The position numbers and the translations under genes were made by a program. The notes below the pieces were generated by a model. That model had not been told where the DNA came from and made no database searches. It was given only the letters and a program-made list of their open reading frames with translations. Positions 5,811 through 7,698 of a stretch of 7,698 nucleotides of DNA are shown here, piece after piece (position 1 is the first letter of the stretch; each line of letters opens with the position of its first letter). This DNA comes from Pseudomonadota bacterium. GTDB lineage: Bacteria > Hydrothermota > 32-111 > QNBC01. The DNA lies in assembly GCA_011682715.1 (NCBI GenBank), contig JAACEC010000132.1, positions 1 through 7,698 on the forward strand. Reading direction: 5' to 3'.

Positions 5811-7151
5811 TTACATATTTTCTACTGCCTGAGCGGCAGTAACAAGAGGATAAACGGTAGGAGCCGCTGTCAGCTTCGGATGTGTTGCAATCTGTAATGT
5901 TGCAATCTCATTTGCCGTGAGCTTTTTCTGGATTGCAGTGGCAATAACATTTATCATCTCGCCTACGGAGTTTCCGCCGCTGACCTGTCCTCCGAGAATT
6001 ATTTTTGATTTTTTGCTAAATACCAATTTTACATGAATCTTCGATGCCCCGGGCATTTTTCCGGGATGTCTATCGGGGGCTTCGGATGTCCCGACAACCA
6101 TCTCGAATCCCATATTTTGAGCTGTCCTCTCGGTAAGTCCGGCGGAGCCAAGAGCCAAACCGTTAACATATGTTGAAAATGCGGCAATTGTACCATGATT
6201 TATTCTCACCACCTTTATATCGTAAATGTTCGCTCCTGCAATTCTCGCTTCTGCGGTTGCAATGGATGCGAGCATGACAGGTGCATGTTCCCTTGTGAAA
6301 AAATCTCTCTTTTCGGCGCAATCACCCACAGCGAATATATTTTTGTCGGAGGTTCTCATATAGTCATTAACCCATATTCCGCCCCCTCTACCTATATCCA
6401 GTTCGCACTTGTGAACACAATCCGAATTGGGTTTTGCTCCTATTCCGAGAACAACCATATCGGCTTTAATTTCAGTGCCGTCATTGAGTTTAACCGCCTT
6501 AACCTGATCCTCACCGATGATCTCCGTTACGCTTTTACCGAGCATCAGTTTCACACCCTTCTCTTTCAATTTTTTCGCCCCTTCATTGCAGAATTCTTCG
6601 TCAAATGCATTACAGAGGATATTCGGTAACATTTCCACGACGGTAATGTTCTTTTCTCCCATGGATGCAATCTCATCTGCCATCTCTATACCGATAAACC
6701 CGCCGCCAATGACTACTACATCCATTGCGGATTTTGCCACACTTACCATATTCTTGAGATAATCCATCTCTTTCAGTATCGGATAAACGCCTTTTGCTTC
6801 GATATTTTTAATGGGCGGAACAATCGGTTTCGAACCTACGGCAAGGACTAATTTTTCATATTCGTACTCTTCGCCGGATTCCATGGTAACTACCTTTCTC
6901 TCTTTGTTAACGCATGTTGCTTTATCAACAACAACTTTAATATTTTTACCGGCAAGACCGTCGGTACTTAAAGCATTTTGCTCCGGATTTTCGAGAGAAC
7001 CGAACATGTAAGGAATTCCACAGGGAATTACACCCTTTTCGACGCTTTTCACGAGGGTAATCGATTTATCGGGATAGTGCCCTCTTGCTGTAACTGCCGT
7101 TATGATACCAGCAGGACCTCCGCCGATTATAAGTATAGCATTTTTTATCAT
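5811..7151 (-). CDS. FAD/NAD-dependent oxidoreductase of the NADH oxidase / CoA-disulfide reductase family
   Basis: This 446-residue soluble flavoprotein looks complete. It has an FAD-binding GGGPAG (10-15), single active-site-type Cys44 in IPCGIPY (42-48), an NAD-binding GGGFIG (149-154) followed by acidic Glu173 after the second strand (favouring NADH over NADPH), a second FAD motif IFAVGDC (272-278), and a C-terminal dimerisation domain with GGQVSGGNSVGEMINV and HPKLTAAPTVYP. In this family the lone Cys carries a sulfenate or a mixed disulfide and reduces O2, CoA disulfide, or sulfur/polysulfide with NADH. The IPCGIPY form and the HPxLTxAP tail resemble sulfur-reducing/NADH oxidase members of anaerobes, so oxygen protection or sulfur reduction is plausible but undecided. 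There is no rhodanese extension. A strong promoter and ribosome-binding site precede it. Confidence 0.88.
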   Translation of the reverse strand: MIKNAILIIGGGPAGIITAVTARGHYPDKSITLVKSVEKGVIPCGIPYMFGSLENPEQNALSTDGLAGKNIKVVVDKATCVNKERKVVTMESGEEYEYEKLVLAVGSKPIVPPIKNIEAKGVYPILKEMDYLKNMVSVAKSAMDVVVIGGGFIGIEMADEIASMGEKNITVVEMLPNILCNAFDEEFCNEGAKKLKEKGVKLMLGKSVTEIIGEDQVKAVKLNDGTEIKADMVVLGIGAKPNSDCVHKCELDIGRGGGIWVNDYMRTSDKNIFAVGDCAEKRDFFTREHAPVMLASIATAEARIAGANIYDIKVVRINHGTIAAFSTYVNGLALGSAGLTERTAQNMGFEMVVGTSEAPDRHPGKMPGASKIHVKLVFSKKSKIILGGQVSGGNSVGEMINVIATAIQKKLTANEIATLQIATHPKLTAAPTVYPLVTAAQAVENM

Positions 7152-7201
7152 ATAACACCTCCTGTTTATGATGAATATATAACTTTAAAATAAAATGTCA
7201 A
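7152..7201 (-). promoter_or_regulatory. Promoter and ribosome-binding site of the flavoprotein gene
   Basis: On the minus strand, a perfect TTGACA (7196-7201), a 16-bp spacer and TATATT (7174-7179) are followed by AGGAGGTG (7156-7163), four bases before the ATG at 7151. This settles the start. The leader is about 16 nt. No operator is evident. Confidence 0.72.
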
Positions 7202-7232
7202 GTTATTTTTAGAACATTTTATATAAATTTAC

Positions 7233-7443
7233 CCTCCTACGCTAAAGCTATCCGCCTGCGCCAAGGCTTCCCTCCTTCGCTAAAGCTATCCGCCTGCGCC
7301 AAGGCTTCGGCGGACAGGCTCCATACATAAACTCCATGGATAAACTATCTCTATGTAAGAGGCCCGGCTACAAGAGGGGAATTTAAAAAAGAAGGGAATT
7401 GGGAGACCCTGAAACAAGTAATGTCACCCTGAATTTAGTTCAG
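7233..7443. repeat. Mosaic palindromic repeat block V, cut by an IS110 element
   Basis: The block begins with a 38-bp tandem duplication (7233-7270 and 7271-7308, one mismatch by eye) of CCTCC-(T)-CGCTAAAGCTATCCGCC..CTTC. It then has the GC-rich hairpin (7289-7314), the GGATAAACT module, and 58 bp matching block III (7361-7418). The last 36 bp (7408-7443) are identical to 366-401 of block I and then stop dead in the right arm of the CCCTGAA/TTCAGGG hairpin, where the IS110 element begins. Confidence 0.82.
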
Positions 7444-7698
7444 ATACTGTGATAAAAGTCAAGCATAATCTTATTGTTTTCTATATGGCTCTTTGCTTTT
7501 GTATATAGCATGAGCGATTAGAACTAATTTCCTCATTGCTGCTATAAGAGCTACCTTCTTCGGTTTGTGATTCTCTACAAGTCTATTATAAAATTTACCT
7601 ATTCTCTTGTTATATTGTATAGCACACATTGTAGGAAAATATAGTATTTTACGCACGTTCCTATTACCACTTTTGCTTATTCTGCTTTTCCCTCTCAC
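7444..7698 (-). mobile_element. IS110-family insertion sequence, right end and partial body
   Basis: The boundary is inferred by comparison: the repeat module intact at 366-435 is interrupted after TTCAG at 7443. The element continues past the window. Only 27 bp separate the transposase stop from the junction, so this end is short; in IS110-group elements the guide (bridge) RNA comes from the longer non-coding end upstream of the transposase, which is outside the window. A CT dinucleotide lies at the junction on the minus strand, the type of core known for IS621. No inverted repeat is needed in this family. Confidence 0.65.
7471..7698 (-). CDS. IS110-family transposase, C-terminal fragment
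   Basis: Seventy-six codons including the stop are visible; the GTG at the window edge is internal, so the N-terminus with its RuvC-like DEDD domain lies outside. The visible part matches the end of the Transposase_20 (IS116/IS110/IS902) domain: RISKSGNRNVRKILYFPTMCAI, then GKFYNRLVENHKPKKVALIAAMRKLVLIAHAIYKSKEPY. The PKKVALIAAMRKL stretch is very characteristic. These enzymes join and cut DNA under guidance of a structured RNA from their own element. The tail is intact with a normal TAA, so nothing here suggests decay, but activity cannot be judged from a fragment. Confidence 0.9.
   Translation of the reverse strand: MRGKSRISKSGNRNVRKILYFPTMCAIQYNKRIGKFYNRLVENHKPKKVALIAAMRKLVLIAHAIYKSKEPYRKQ

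Noticed and set aside
6195..6762. Open frames of 144 and 81 codons on the plus strand
   Set aside because: They are antisense shadows of the flavoprotein, which has intact cofactor motifs throughout.

Overview
The window is an AT-rich piece of a bacterial chromosome. It carries seven protein-coding genes, two of them cut by the window edges, separated by long intergenic stretches packed with short palindromic repeats. Every gene except one toxin-antitoxin pair is on the minus strand. Strong AGGAGG ribosome-binding sites, sigma70-type TTGACA/TATAAT promoters and a lipoprotein-type binding protein show it is bacterial. A CoA-disulfide-reductase/NADH-oxidase-type flavoprotein of the kind common in anaerobes and micro-aerobes hints at a low-oxygen lifestyle. 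The phylum cannot be fixed from this sequence.

Layout. 1-197: C-terminal end of a plus-strand gene with a pseudopilin-like motif. 198-673: two mosaic repeat blocks. 674-1811: DUF4143-type AAA+ ATPase (minus), whose ideal ATG start and ribosome-binding site are separated from the rest of the gene by a 4-bp CGAT duplication. 1812-2441: its promoter and a palindromic possible operator, a third repeat block, then copy A of a 54-bp direct repeat. 2442-3449: a regulator fusing a winged helix, a GHKL ATPase and a STAS-like DUF4325 domain (minus), with copy B of the 54-bp repeat lying on its promoter. 3511-3736: two hairpins arranged like an attenuator, plus a fourth repeat block. 3737-5038: UgpB-like solute-binding lipoprotein (minus). 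5160-5761: AbrB-type antitoxin and RelE/ParE-type toxin (plus), bracketed by two copies of a 28-bp hairpin element. 5811-7151: the flavoprotein (minus). 7233-7443: a fifth repeat block, cut by an IS110-family element whose transposase C-terminus fills 7471-7698.

The genes do not form one pathway; each seems to be its own transcription unit. The most unusual local system is the regulator at 2442-3449. It combines, in one polypeptide, DNA binding with the kinase-like and STAS-like folds of sigma-factor partner-switching pathways. It is read from a near-consensus promoter made of GGTTGACAATT repeats, and those repeats recur beyond the 3' end of the gene. Both this gene and the solute-binding protein gene have a perfect TATAAT only 6-7 nt upstream of the ATG and no Shine-Dalgarno, which predicts leaderless mRNAs, while the other genes with visible starts have strong ribosome-binding sites. 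The intergenic DNA looks like an active area for repeat spread, IS insertion and small duplications.
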